This document shows positions 1 through 8,060 of a stretch of 36,980 nucleotides of DNA, in pieces. The stretch comes from a virus. The stretch covers positions 1-36,980 of IMG/VR virus record IMGVR_UViG_3300021083_000174; one strand, written 5' to 3'. Position numbers and translations under genes: made by a program. A model generated the notes under the pieces. It saw nothing but the letters and a program-made list of their open reading frames with translations. It ran no database searches and had not been told where the DNA came from. Numbering within the stretch: the stretch's first letter is position 1; each line of letters begins with the position of its first letter.

Positions 1-81
1 GTTGGCGGCGTGGTAGGCGGAGGAGGAGGCGGCGGAGTAGGCGGAGTTGGCGGCGGAGTAGGCGTAGTTGGCAGTGGCATC
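1..81. repeat. GC-rich imperfect short repeat coding for Ala-Tyr-Ser-Asn units
   Basis: The plus strand shows repeated ggcggagtaggcgga-type units; on the coding (minus) strand these are GCC, TAC, TCC and AAC codons. The units are imperfect and the repeat continues past the window edge. Composition is sharply more GC-rich than the rest of the window. Confidence 0.8.
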
Positions 82-342
82 GGCGTAGTAGACATGGACG
101 GCCACCTGCCACGCCTTATCAAGTTCTTCCCTTGTAGCCAAGCCATCTCGGTATAATTTTGCTACTCGAATGCATTCCTCTGCTTCTTTATGTCCTTTGG
201 CCAAATGTTCAACATCGCCAGCACATCTCCATGCCCACTTCGAACGAACTTCATCCGGATAAGTTCCACAGAGGTGCCAAGTGTTACTATACGATGTTAG
301 GATTTCGTATTTAAGTAATACGAATGTTTTGATATCATCCAT
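1..342 (-). CDS. Ala/Tyr-repeat protein, C-terminus beyond the window
   Basis: Begins at ATG 342 and runs off the left edge without a stop (114 codons visible). The first ~85 residues are ordinary sequence with a KWAWR motif near residue 34. The visible end is a run of Ala, Tyr, Ser and Asn (AYSAANSAYSAAS) that looks like a helical repeat. It resembles the next gene upstream (335-727) in layout: a conserved Tyr-Pro, a W-x-WR motif, an Asp-Val and then an Ala-rich stretch, so the two are probably paralogues. Its start overlaps the stop of that gene by 8 bases. The repeat codons nearly all end in C, unlike the AT-rich surroundings. Function unknown. Confidence 0.75.
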   Translation of the reverse strand, partial: MDDIKTFVLLKYEILTSYSNTWHLCGTYPDEVRSKWAWRCAGDVEHLAKGHKEAEECIRVAKLYRDGLATREELDKAWQVAVHVYYADATANYAYSAANSAYSAASSSAYHAAN

Positions 343-727
343 TCTTTTTCTCGTATTCACAAAGTTCTTCGATTAACCAGGAACTGTATAAATTAAAATC
401 AAAATTTTTGACATTAACAATTCGATGAAACGCATCGGCTGTATTTCCAGCAGCCAAATGATACACTGGACCATCGCCTGCTCCGATATCTGATTTTACC
501 CACACTGCATCCAATTCCATTAAACTACATTTGCCGTTCATATATTCTTTTGCTTTAGTAATGGTGTCTATTGCCAACGGATCAGTAACTTCGGATACAT
601 TATCAAATATTCTCCATAGCCACGTATTGATAACTTCCAATGGATATAACTTACAGATATCCCAAGTTAAATTATCACTATGATAATCATATTTTAATCT
701 GACAAATAATTCATCTTCCCGGGTCAC
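335..727 (-). CDS. Hypothetical protein, paralogue of the downstream Ala-repeat gene
   Basis: 130 residues. I chose GTG 727 as start because AAAGGA lies 5 bases upstream and no ATG is available in frame; it overlaps the clamp-loader stop codon. Motifs shared with the next gene: LKY near the N-terminus, a W-x-WR motif and a short Ala/His/Asn segment (YHLAAGNTADA) in the place where the neighbour has its long repeat. Its third codon is CGG followed by G and must be read as Arg without a shift, since a +1 shift there soon meets a stop. Function unknown. Confidence 0.75.
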   Translation of the reverse strand: MTREDELFVRLKYDYHSDNLTWDICKLYPLEVINTWLWRIFDNVSEVTDPLAIDTITKAKEYMNGKCSLMELDAVWVKSDIGAGDGPVYHLAAGNTADAFHRIVNVKNFDFNLYSSWLIEELCEYEKKNG

Positions 728-1655
728 AATGTTCCTTTGGCGATCATGGATAATTCAACAAGTGTTGCTGCAAGATTTAATTCTGCATCTGCTATTAGAG
801 TATGATTTGCTAATCCATCTCTAATAACTAATAAACATTTATCCTGTTGATCTTCAGTTTTAGACCAAAATTCAAGATTTTCATACATAAATCTAAAAAC
901 ATCTTCATATTCATCGATTGTTATCTGACTACAGATAAGTTGTCTCGCTTCTTTATATTTTCCATCTTTAAATAATTCAATCATCTTAAATTTGTAATCA
1001 TCTGAATTTGCATCAGAATTTAATGGATTAAGTTTTCCACCATATGAATTCATTTGTAATGAATTTATACATTTTCTTAAATCTGGATAACATTTTTCAA
1101 CATAGGTATCTAATACATCAATATCAAAAATTATATTTTCTTCAACTAAAATATTTGCGACTTTTAGTGTATATTCATCCTTATCAAGTTTATCAATATG
1201 AAATCCTTGACAACGAGAATGCAATGCTGGAATTATTTTATTGCCGATAGTTACAAGTAAGGATGAACCTAACTGTCGACGAATAATTTTCCATTGTATT
1301 TCGAAGTGTTCCTTGCGCGGCCGGCGACAACCCATCAGCCTCATCTAATAGCACATACTTGAATTCGCCATACGGCATAGTTTCGCAAAATCGAGTAACA
1401 GTGTCACGAATAAATTCTACGCCGATTATCCTTAGACGCGTTAATTTCTTTTATATCAAACTCATTAACATTTAATTCCTTAAACAATAATTTAGCTAAA
1501 CTTGTCTTACCTACACCGGCACTCCCTGAAAGTAGCATATGGGGTAATACCCCACTAGTAATCCAATTTGTTATTTGATTTTTCTGAGTTACATCTTTAA
1601 AAACGTAATCTGATAGAGATGCTGGTCGATACTTATCGGTCCATAGACTTTTCAC
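724..1655 (-). CDS. Sliding-clamp loader ATPase large subunit (T4 gp44-like), two +1 shifts
   Basis: AAA+ ATPase that opens and loads the replicative sliding clamp. The N-terminus has the W-x-x-KYRP motif, the Walker A GSAGVGKTSL and INASKDN; the middle has LLDEADG (Walker B) and GTLRNTMENYSS; the C-terminal part has CNYGNKIIPALHSRC (sensor and SRC-type arginine finger). These lie in three different frames. In-frame CGGC at 1424 (AAT CGG C) and 1246 (TAT CGG C) each need one base skipped, giving Gly78 and Gly137. The joined product is 309 residues; T4 gp44 is 319. Without the shifts the protein would stop after 83 residues, just past Walker A. The identity is certain; how the frame is kept is inferred. 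Confidence 0.93.
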
Positions 1656-1689
1656 TGTAATTCCTTTATGATATAATTTTTATGTAGAA

Positions 1690-2022
1690 TTAGGCAAACT
1701 TTGAAAATGTATTAGTGTTTGTTGGTTTATCATCAGAAACAAATATCACTGATTCTGGATATTCAACGCCCCAAACTTTAAAATCATTCCCATTGTCATC
1801 TTTGAGTTTCATTGCTCGCGTCCAACGTGAATGTTCAATTAAAATCCATTGCCCGGGCTTGATCTCAGTAACTCCTTCACCAACACAATATACCTGTGCC
1901 CAGCGTGGACGAATACCTTCGCTTTTTCCATTATCGTCTGGAATTATAATTCCATTCAAAGTCCTTAATCCGCCTTCCATATTTGTAACAAGGACCTTAC
2001 CTCTTAATGCTTTTATCTTCAT
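1690..2022 (-). CDS. GroES-family co-chaperonin (T4 gp31-like)
   Basis: 110 residues. It has the GroES order: a beta strand with KVLV near the N-terminus, a mobile-loop-like segment ending GIIIPDD, the VxxVGEGV turn, PGQWILIEH and a terminal VIFVSDD. The segment around IRPRWAQVYCVG is typical of T4-like phage co-chaperonins. It would cap the host GroEL, probably to fold capsid protein. It lies directly upstream of the clamp loader and overlaps the preceding gene by 4 bases. No unusual codons were seen. Confidence 0.85.
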   Translation of the reverse strand: MKIKALRGKVLVTNMEGGLRTLNGIIIPDDNGKSEGIRPRWAQVYCVGEGVTEIKPGQWILIEHSRWTRAMKLKDDNGNDFKVWGVEYPESVIFVSDDKPTNTNTFSKFA

Positions 2023-2201
2023 TTTTCGTCTTTCTGATATTTTTCTACAGGTGCATCTGGATATTGTAGCATCTCGGTTTCTTTATGTATTGCTGATTCT
2101 ATTTCCGCCAACGCATCAATTCCATAAATGATCTTCAAATCCTGAACTAAATCTTCATCGATAGAATATTCTATATTCCTAATCCTACCTGATAATTTCA
2201 T
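2019..2201 (-). CDS. Small hypothetical protein
   Basis: 60 residues, charged, with a probable helix (DEDLVQDLKIIYGIDALAEI) and an acidic/lysine-rich tail. It overlaps both neighbours by 4 bases, a sign of translational coupling. I do not recognise the family. Confidence 0.65.
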   Translation of the reverse strand: MKLSGRIRNIEYSIDEDLVQDLKIIYGIDALAEIESAIHKETEMLQYPDAPVEKYQKDEK

Positions 2202-2551
2202 GACTGATCTCCATCATTATTAATTATAATATCACGATTATCTGCTTCGACTTCCTTTACATTCTTAATTTTCTTTTCTGTAGTTTTTGGGTGACCTTTA
2301 ATCTTATCATCTAATGTAACACTTTCGGGCTGTGGGCCTTTCAATCCAGTCTGAGTTACGGCAGTTCTAATACGGTGTTTATCTTTTGCTACTTGATCTG
2401 CTGATTTTACAATATTTCCATTTTTATTCAATAAATCACCCCTGGCATTTGTATTCATATTGCCGACTGCTGGAGTGCTTTCATTTTCTCTTCTCATTGA
2501 AGCCATATCAATGAATTTACCTCTATAAGATACGTGATTTGTCTTTCTCAT
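2198..2551 (-). CDS. Conserved phage hypothetical protein with an NARGD motif
   Basis: 117 residues, strongly charged and probably disordered at the C-terminus (lysine- and aspartate-rich). The central GNMNTNARGD followed by a NGNIVKSADQ segment resembles a short conserved protein of marine T4-like phages whose role is not known to me. It sits in the replication and chaperone operon. ATG 2551 follows an AAGGAAT ribosome site. Confidence 0.7.
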   Translation of the reverse strand: MRKTNHVSYRGKFIDMASMRRENESTPAVGNMNTNARGDLLNKNGNIVKSADQVAKDKHRIRTAVTQTGLKGPQPESVTLDDKIKGHPKTTEKKIKNVKEVEADNRDIIINNDGDQS

Positions 2552-2564
2552 TATATTATTCCTT

Positions 2565-3062
2565 TTATTTTAAATAATCCTCAATTTGAAGATTATATTT
2601 AAGTGAATCAACACGATGAACACCAATTAAGTATAGGATATATGAAGATACACTACTTCCTCTTCCCACACCCCATACAATATTATTCTTTCTAAAATTA
2701 TCAATTAAATAAATGAAGAATTTTAAAAGTATTATTAAATTTTTCTGTTCATATAAATTATACTCGTGCTTTACTCTATTTATCTCTATATCTAAGTGGC
2801 ACTTATCTAATAACCAAGCTAACACATCAATAGTTTTATACTTATCTGGAATCAACCAATCATCTGGTGTCAAATCATTGTAATTTTCACTAAAATTGAA
2901 TTCAGTGTTGGTATCAAGTAATTCATCTTTGTATTGTTCGTATAATTTAATATCCTCATCTATAATAACTGGTAAATTATTAATATTTTGACCATACATC
3001 AATAGTTTTTTCAATTCATCACTATTAAGTCGAGATATGCTTATACTTTTTTCGGTTTCCAT
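2565..3062 (-). CDS. DNA polymerase III alpha-like fragment, non-catalytic
   Basis: 165 residues. The C-terminal segment WGVGRGSSVSSYILYLIG followed by HRVDSLKYNL matches the glycine/serine nucleotide-binding motif of bacterial PolIII alpha (there RGSGAGSLVAY...G...DPL). The rest of the polymerase, including the palm aspartates, is missing, so this is not a polymerase. Free-standing fragments of this type occur in some T4-like phages. Function is unknown; a role in replication is a guess from its neighbours. Confidence 0.7.
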   Translation of the reverse strand: METEKSISISRLNSDELKKLLMYGQNINNLPVIIDEDIKLYEQYKDELLDTNTEFNFSENYNDLTPDDWLIPDKYKTIDVLAWLLDKCHLDIEINRVKHEYNLYEQKNLIILLKFFIYLIDNFRKNNIVWGVGRGSSVSSYILYLIGVHRVDSLKYNLQIEDYLK

Positions 3063-3748
3063 TTTTCTACTTGAATTATTTCGGCTGGTGCTTTTTCTTG
3101 TTGAGTATTTTCTTCTAAGTTTTCATTCATCATTTTTTCAAATTCAGCTAACGGATCGACTATATCTTTGAAGAATTCTTCTTTAGAGATTTCATTAAAA
3201 TCTTCTGGCTTACCAAATTCAAAACAAAATCCATCTTTTCTTAGCCACCATGGAATATCATGCATGGTAATGCCTTCAATATATTCCGAAACTAATTTTG
3301 GCAAATCATATTCGTCTATATAATTAAATGTATATTTAATAGGTGTATCTGTCGATTTTAATGTAATTTCCCCAATTATTAAATCCTTGTCAGCCAAAAC
3401 TGACAATTTTGAATGGATACATTGAATCAATACCTCATCTGAACAATCAGATGGACAATACATCATAATATTGTCAGCAGCATTAGCAATGTTCATTCCA
3501 ACTTCATTGGTTGTATCAACAATAATAATATTTGGTAAATTTATATCTAACCAAAAATACATTCTTTGATACGCACTGCGAGATATGTTTTCAACTTCGG
3601 CCTTACTTTTCTTATTTGAAGTCGCAACAAAATCAATATTTAATTTCCAATCGACAGGAACTAATACATCGTCGACAATTCTAATTCCGGACCATTCATA
3701 TTCTAATGTCATATGATTTTTAATTTGTATCTTATTGATATTCATCAT
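3041..3748 (-). CDS. Conserved phage hypothetical protein
   Basis: 235 residues, acidic, without obvious membrane segments. There is an alpha/beta-type core (LNIDFVATSNKK; NIIIVDTTNEVG) and a low-complexity Glu/Gln-rich C-terminus. It starts at adjacent ATGs at 3748/3745 and its end overlaps the PolIII-like gene by 22 bases. I do not recognise the family. Confidence 0.7.
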   Translation of the reverse strand: MMNINKIQIKNHMTLEYEWSGIRIVDDVLVPVDWKLNIDFVATSNKKSKAEVENISRSAYQRMYFWLDINLPNIIIVDTTNEVGMNIANAADNIMMYCPSDCSDEVLIQCIHSKLSVLADKDLIIGEITLKSTDTPIKYTFNYIDEYDLPKLVSEYIEGITMHDIPWWLRKDGFCFEFGKPEDFNEISKEEFFKDIVDPLAEFEKMMNENLEENTQQEKAPAEIIQVEKWKPKKV

Positions 3749-3756
3749 AATGTAAT

Positions 3757-4077
3757 TTATAACCTTCTATTTCGTCCTCGTTTTGCTCTTTTTCTCTCAT
3801 CTTCATCAATAAAGATTGGTATCGGTGTTAAGTCAAGATCTCCTAATGTAATTGGTTCTAAATCTTTTGGATTTTTACTTTTATGTTCTTCAGTAGCTAA
3901 TTTTTCAATTCTATCATTTTTTTCATCTTGTAATGTTTGTAATACCGATTTAATACTGTCAATAGTTTGAGTATGGCCTAATTTATGCTGTTCATAAAAA
4001 TAAGAATTTGCCTTACCAATTTTTTCTAATATCTGCTCATCAGTTAAATTTTTTGAATCTAAAAATGGGTTTGCCAT
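3757..4077 (-). CDS. Small hypothetical protein with basic C-terminus
   Basis: 106 residues beginning MANPFLD. The first part is helical, with LGHTQTIDSI; the middle is a probable coiled coil; the end is a short Arg/Lys-rich tail (KRAKRGRNRR) that could bind nucleic acid. A GGAG ribosome site precedes ATG 4077. Function not recognised. Confidence 0.65.
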   Translation of the reverse strand: MANPFLDSKNLTDEQILEKIGKANSYFYEQHKLGHTQTIDSIKSVLQTLQDEKNDRIEKLATEEHKSKNPKDLEPITLGDLDLTPIPIFIDEDERKRAKRGRNRRL

Positions 4078-4093
4078 ATTATTCTCCAGTAGT

Positions 4094-4411
4094 TTAATTA
4101 TTTATCATACCAGGATATACAAGAAATTTCAATTTACTAGGCCATATTGTGGTATGTGTTATTTTAAATGGCAATCTTAATTTAAAGACTAGTAAATCAG
4201 AATCATTTTCAAAGAAAAAATATACGCGACCGAAATCAGCCTTATACTGAACTGGACAATCGGAATATCCCCAAACACCAACAGAGAATTTTTTTGTTTC
4301 TTTGATTACTTTATAGAATCCAGAAAGTTTATAATTAATTGCAGGAAATTCTACAATAACCATTTCATTGACAGGATAATCAGCAATACAATTTATAACA
4401 GTATATTTCAT
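4094..4411 (-). CDS. Small phage protein of the 'xDAxxFKLRF' group
   Basis: 105 residues, beta-rich, few charges. Near the C-terminus it has FFENDSDLLVFKLRLPF, a variant of the (E/D)DAxxFKL(R/K)F ending seen in several small genes of this window (4414, 7768, 24353, 31423, 32753). Such proteins are frequent in T4-like phages and have no assigned role that I know of. Confidence 0.65.
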   Translation of the reverse strand: MKYTVINCIADYPVNEMVIVEFPAINYKLSGFYKVIKETKKFSVGVWGYSDCPVQYKADFGRVYFFFENDSDLLVFKLRLPFKITHTTIWPSKLKFLVYPGMINN

Positions 4412-4413
4412 TG

Positions 4414-4704
4414 TTAAAAATAATCATTATAATCATTATGAAAGTTTATAGCGTCATCATTATCGGAAAATCTAATTATTATATTATTTCCAGAATCAAT
4501 CTCCGCATACAACCCATTTCCATCTTCTAATGTAGTAATAAACTTATCATAATTTCGATAAAATATTGCTGGATGTAACGATATTTCGCTCCATTCCTTT
4601 GTGAAATTATTAACCTGAACTAAATTTCCGATTATGCTCGACCCAACTTGTTTCATTGTCAATCCCTCATAGTATTCAGCCACAAGTGGCAAGCCACGAT
4701 TCAA
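4414..4704 (-). CDS. Small phage protein of the 'xDAxxFKLRF' group
   Basis: 96 residues. It ends in IIRFSDNDDAINFHNDY, a divergent copy of the EDAxxF motif, after a beta-rich body. ATG 4704 lies inside the end of the upstream gene (29-base overlap). It leads directly into 4094-4411, so two members of the same small family are in tandem. No function is assigned. Confidence 0.6.
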   Translation of the reverse strand: MNRGLPLVAEYYEGLTMKQVGSSIIGNLVQVNNFTKEWSEISLHPAIFYRNYDKFITTLEDGNGLYAEIDSGNNIIIRFSDNDDAINFHNDYNDYF

Positions 4705-4951
4705 TTACCACATCTCGAAAAAATGATTCTGCATTACCTTTGTATTCGCTACCTAGGGTTTTAATTATTTGATTCATCGAACAAATATATTCCCTGTTTG
4801 ATAGTGTTCTTATTCTAATTATGTAATCGCCTTTTAATTTATCAACCACCCGATCTTCAATAGATTGAATACTTTGGCTTGAATTTATTGATTCTACATT
4901 TGATAAAGGTATAAATTCATTATCGATCGAATAAAGAAACCTTAATTTCAT
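4676..4951 (-). CDS. Hypothetical protein, carries an unshifted CGGG codon
   Basis: 91 residues. The C-terminus FFRDVVIESWLATCG looks conserved. Codon 34 is CGG followed by G at 4852 (IEDRVV); shifting there gives a stop five codons on, so this CGG must be read as Arg. It is a useful control for the CGGC/CGGT sites elsewhere. It overlaps the preceding gene by 4 bases. Function unknown. Confidence 0.7.
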   Translation of the reverse strand: MKLRFLYSIDNEFIPLSNVESINSSQSIQSIEDRVVDKLKGDYIIRIRTLSNREYICSMNQIIKTLGSEYKGNAESFFRDVVIESWLATCG

Positions 4952-5205
4952 ATCAAATTTAAATAAAGAGGTGTAGTTTCATCGAAACTATCTACATACA
5001 CGAAAACTCTTGCATTGACAATTTTACCCTTATGTAAAAGTTTCAAAACCCCCTTATCCATTCTCCAAAAAGATCTGCCCTTACCTACATTATCATTCAT
5101 CCATTGAACAATATTTTCAAAATGATCTTTATCTCGAACGGCTATTTTAAAATGATGTTTTGCTCCAGCATATTTTATGCCGAGATTGACGTTTTCAATA
5201 GCCAT
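4948..5205 (-). CDS. Small hypothetical protein
   Basis: 85 residues from ATG 5205, preceded by AAAGGA and by a good promoter at 5229-5257. Mixed alpha/beta sequence with HHFKIAVRDKDHFENIVQWM and a later FWRMDKGVLKLL. I do not recognise it. It may be the first gene of a unit reading leftwards through 4951-3041. Confidence 0.6.
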   Translation of the reverse strand: MAIENVNLGIKYAGAKHHFKIAVRDKDHFENIVQWMNDNVGKGRSFWRMDKGVLKLLHKGKIVNARVFVYVDSFDETTPLYLNLI

Positions 5206-5228
5206 TCTATGATCCTTTACAAAATACA

Positions 5229-5257
5229 ATTATACATTATACGTTGGCATTTTGCAA
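5229..5257 (-). promoter_or_regulatory. Sigma70-type promoter
   Basis: On the minus strand: TTGCAA (5252-5257), 17-base spacer, TATAAT (5229-5234). A second TATAAT overlaps the spacer. It lies about 24 bases upstream of ATG 5205. Confidence 0.7.
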
Positions 5258-5295
5258 CCAACTTCCGATAATGGATGTGAATAGCAATTTTTCAT

Positions 5296-5649
5296 TTATT
5301 CACCTTTCAGACATTCTACTGTTATAATTTGAGACAACTCAGTAGAAAAATTTTCAGAATCTGGAATAATATATAGGCCACTCGAATATGAGTCAATCTT
5401 AGGATCGTATTTTCTGAATTCTACAATTTTTCCGCCACTTGCGCCATAAATCACAAATGTTATTCCTCGAGCATCAAATGATGGACTTTTGGTAGCCATC
5501 ATTGGAACTTCATAATTTCTACTGCGAGAATTATCTCTAAATAAGTTTTTTATCCAATTGACAACTCCAATAGAGTGCGTGGATTCCGAATAAGACTTAT
5601 CAGAATATCCTACGCGGTAATAAGTGTCTTTATCACAAGATTTATTCAT
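5296..5649 (-). CDS. Hypothetical protein
   Basis: 117 residues from ATG 5649, one base after the MazG stop. Probably a compact beta-rich protein (ITFVIYGASGGKIVEF; SGLYIIPDSENF). No motif that I can name. An upstream in-frame start would lie within mazG and is less likely. Confidence 0.6.
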   Translation of the reverse strand: MNKSCDKDTYYRVGYSDKSYSESTHSIGVVNWIKNLFRDNSRSRNYEVPMMATKSPSFDARGITFVIYGASGGKIVEFRKYDPKIDSYSSGLYIIPDSENFSTELSQIITVECLKGE

Positions 5650-5650
5650 T

Positions 5651-6058
5651 TTATAGATCCCCCGCTTTTCTATTTTCGCTATAATGTGGATCAAATTTTC
5701 CGCCTGGATAACGAGATTCGAGTTTTTTGATATTTTCTAGAATTACATCATCTAAATTTACACCAATAGCAATACAGGCACATTGTAAATAAAAGCATAT
5801 GTCTGATAATTCTCTAACCATATGGTGAATATTATCATCAGTGTATGGTTTTCCCTGAAGTAACAGTTTCTTAACTATTTCCATAAATTCGCCGGACTCT
5901 GAACTTAATCCACAGGCACCTGTTAGCAATTGTGGCACTTTACATCCACTACTATCCAATTCCCTCATTCTTGTGATAAGATCTTCAATGTTACTGCTTG
6001 GCTTGCTTAGTAAATTCTCTACAAATGTAGAATAATTCTTAAATAAATCATTTGTCAT
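5651..6058 (-). CDS. MazG-like nucleotide pyrophosphohydrolase
   Basis: 135 residues. It has the all-alpha NTP pyrophosphatase pattern: GLSSESGEFMEIVKKLL (E-x-G-E helix), then MVRELSDICFYLQ (ExxD helix that completes the metal site). It would hydrolyse (d)NTPs or ppGpp-like nucleotides to monophosphates. MazG is common in large phages, where it is proposed to modulate host nucleotide or alarmone pools. Start ATG 6058 follows GGAG. Confidence 0.85.
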   Translation of the reverse strand: MTNDLFKNYSTFVENLLSKPSSNIEDLITRMRELDSSGCKVPQLLTGACGLSSESGEFMEIVKKLLLQGKPYTDDNIHHMVRELSDICFYLQCACIAIGVNLDDVILENIKKLESRYPGGKFDPHYSENRKAGDL

Positions 6059-6070
6059 ATTTTCTCCTGG

Positions 6071-7252
6071 TTAAATATATTTTTCATTACTTATGTGTTT
6101 GGTAATTTGATAAAACTTACTATATGATGATAATCCAATACCTGATTTTACTGCTGGTGAATAATAATAGGAATTGCCTCTGTAATTTGTCGGTATTATC
6201 ACATTCATACAAGATGTAGTTGGATTAATCTGAACTTTTATTATATCGAACAAAGTTACTAATGGCTTAACATTCATTTTAGTATATAAGGTTCTTGGAT
6301 GATTAATCAAATAAGTGTGCTTATTATTATCCTCTAATAGCAACATCGTGGAATCAAATTCATCATATCCCTTATGAAATAATTCAGTTGCCTTTGTAAG
6401 ATCTATTTCCTCAAATGAATATGTTATCTCGGCATCCTTTACTAGCTTATTTGTGATATAACGAATATTAGTATAGGCTAAATAAGTTGACGCTGGTGCG
6501 TTTATCGCATAGTCAGCAGATGTAAAATGGTAATTTAATTCTTTACCCTTCCTTACTACATCAAGTGCTTCTTGTTTAGTTAATGGCGTTTCAATTGGAT
6601 CAATTACCTTTAATATTTTAAGATCTGAACGATAAAAGAATTGATTATTGACTTGTAATATTTGTCTTTTACCAATTACTTCGGTTGTCACAGAAAGTTT
6701 TGTCGAAATGCTTTTATTTGTGCCATATAGCACCATTGATCCAAGATATACACCTTCTAATCCATTTTCCAATAAGACCATATCGCCTAAATTGACATTA
6801 GCTTTTTCAACTTTATTTAACAAAAGTTCTGTATTATTTTTTGCTTCACGATATTCATCAGAATTCACAGGAACCAAAATCATTGTAGTTTGTGTATTTT
6901 CACGAGCCCATACACATTTTTCCTGAATTAATCCTTCAGTTATGCCCGTATAATGAAGAATATGTTCTAAATTTGAAGATGAAATTGATGAAGTAAAACC
7001 TCTTGGATCAATAATTCCCCAATACGTGTTTGTTGAATTCCACGATGGTTTTTCAGAGGTGGTTAATGTAAACCCAGGCAATGGCACATTATCAAGCTCA
7101 ATGGAGTTTTTATATCTATGATTTATCTTATCAATTTTTCTCTTTTCGTTTGAACTATTCCCAATTGGGGTTATTTCTGATGATGGTAAGTCTTGTCTTG
7201 AAGCTGTGCCACCACTCAGCCCTACTAATAATTTGTCAGCTATATTAATCAT
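6071..7252 (-). CDS. Large conserved hypothetical protein
   Basis: 393 residues, no transmembrane segment. Notable segments are WGIIDPRGFTSS, LEHILHYTGITEG, CVWARENTQ and MVLLENGLEGVYLG. The pattern of alternating strands suggests a structural or nucleic-acid-handling phage protein, but I do not recognise a family. There is no in-frame CGG in this long gene. It sits between mazG and a run of small genes on the same strand. Confidence 0.65.
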   Translation of the reverse strand: MINIADKLLVGLSGGTASRQDLPSSEITPIGNSSNEKRKIDKINHRYKNSIELDNVPLPGFTLTTSEKPSWNSTNTYWGIIDPRGFTSSISSSNLEHILHYTGITEGLIQEKCVWARENTQTTMILVPVNSDEYREAKNNTELLLNKVEKANVNLGDMVLLENGLEGVYLGSMVLYGTNKSISTKLSVTTEVIGKRQILQVNNQFFYRSDLKILKVIDPIETPLTKQEALDVVRKGKELNYHFTSADYAINAPASTYLAYTNIRYITNKLVKDAEITYSFEEIDLTKATELFHKGYDEFDSTMLLLEDNNKHTYLINHPRTLYTKMNVKPLVTLFDIIKVQINPTTSCMNVIIPTNYRGNSYYYSPAVKSGIGLSSYSKFYQITKHISNEKYI

Positions 7253-7255
7253 AAT

Positions 7256-7577
7256 TCACTCATCGTATAATTTTAATAAAACTCTATATTCATCATATGC
7301 AATCTTTAATGTTGGATATAATTTATGAAGATTTTCTATTCTTTTATTTTCTTCAAATGCTTCGTCAATTTTACAAAATTCCTTGGCAAATTTCTGAAAA
7401 TAATCACTTGACATAAATGCTATATGTATATCTACTTCATCATTCAGCAAATACTGAAAATTCTTATTACCGATGGAAAATTGTATCGGCCTGTTGTTGA
7501 ACATCTATCTTTTGCAGATGACCGCCGAACTTATTTAAAAAATTATTAAATCCATCCCAAATTGATAATTGTCCCAT
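7256..7577 (-). CDS. Hypothetical protein with one CGGT +1 shift
   Basis: 106 residues after joining. It starts at ATG 7577, sharing TAATG with the upstream stop: MGQLSIWDGFNNFLNKFGG. The frame runs into CGG-TAA-TAA; skipping the C at 7472 (CAT CGG T) gives Gly36 and the protein continues NKNFQYLLNDEVDI to a normal end. Total 322 bases minus one is exactly 107 codons. The N-terminal part alone has no other way to reach the long downstream frame. Function not recognised. Confidence 0.8.
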
Positions 7578-7756
7578 TAGTGAACTATCTCCTTAATTCT
7601 TTTTTGAGTTATAGTTTGCAGAATAATATATTCTTGTTTTTCGGTATCGTCGAACGTGGATATAATCAATTTTGAATAAGTATCATCTAAAATTTCTGCA
7701 TCTTCTAAAGTAGCGTGTTCGATAATTTTTATCTTGTCATTTAAAATGGTATTCAT
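7577..7756 (-). CDS. Small hypothetical protein
   Basis: 59 residues: ATG 7756, stop 7577-7579. Acidic, probably alpha/beta, with EHATLEDAEILDD and a C-terminal TQKRIKEIVH. An AAGGGAAT ribosome site precedes the start. It is translationally coupled to 7256-7577 through TAATG. Function unknown. Confidence 0.65.
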   Translation of the reverse strand: MNTILNDKIKIIEHATLEDAEILDDTYSKLIISTFDDTEKQEYIILQTITQKRIKEIVH

Positions 7757-7767
7757 TTTATATTCCC

Positions 7768-8002
7768 TTAAAGTCCAAATTTCAATTTAAAATTTAATGC
7801 ATCTTCAGAATTTTCAAATCCAAATTTACTTCCGCCGGAGCATTGTCCAACGTGCCATCATATTATCAACACACCAGATGACAATTTGTTCTTTTGCTAT
7901 CATTTCATATGGCATATGAATTTCTGTAAAAGTCCAGCCAGATTCTTTATCCTTAAATAACACATTCATTGGCACATAAAAATCAGTTTTATCGTTTGTC
8001 AT
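7768..8002 (-). CDS. Small 'EDAxxFKLKF' protein with one CGGC +1 shift
   Basis: 77 residues after joining, from ATG 8002 (MTNDKTDFYV). Read without a shift it ends LRRK-stop; skipping the C at 7837 (CTC CGG C) gives LGGSKFGFENSEDALNFKL, the conserved ending of a common T4-like small-protein family. That family ending is lost in the unshifted frame, which is good evidence for the join. It is first in its unit, behind the promoter at 8030-8058. Confidence 0.85.
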
Positions 8003-8031
8003 TTGACTCCTCTTTGTTTTTATTGTAATAT
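8003..8031 (+). promoter_or_regulatory. Sigma70-type promoter for the plus-strand gene 8061-8366
   Basis: TTGACT (8003-8008), 17-base spacer, TAATAT (8026-8031). Its -10 box overlaps that of the opposing minus-strand promoter. Confidence 0.65.
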
Positions 8032-8058
8032 AGTAACATATTAATACAAAGTTGTCAA
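8030..8058 (-). promoter_or_regulatory. Sigma70-type promoter for 8002 and genes to its left
   Basis: On the minus strand TTGACA (8053-8058), 17-base spacer, TACTAT (8030-8035). The -35 box lies immediately before the start codon of the divergent gene. Confidence 0.7.
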
Positions 8059-8060
8059 AT

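Noticed and set aside
724-1655. Split clamp loader as intein, intron or deliberately split subunits
   Set aside because: No inserted sequence exists: the conserved residues continue directly across one extra base at each break.
1715-2131. Plus-strand open frames such as this one and 6648-6926, 26367-26612
   Set aside because: They lie opposite well-supported minus-strand genes (GroES, 6071-7252, clpX), have no ribosome sites and show no protein motifs.
5661-5664. Other CCG triplets on the plus strand as possible shift sites
   Set aside because: Each CCG inside intact genes was checked for frame; nearly all are out of frame on the coding strand and so are not CGG codons.
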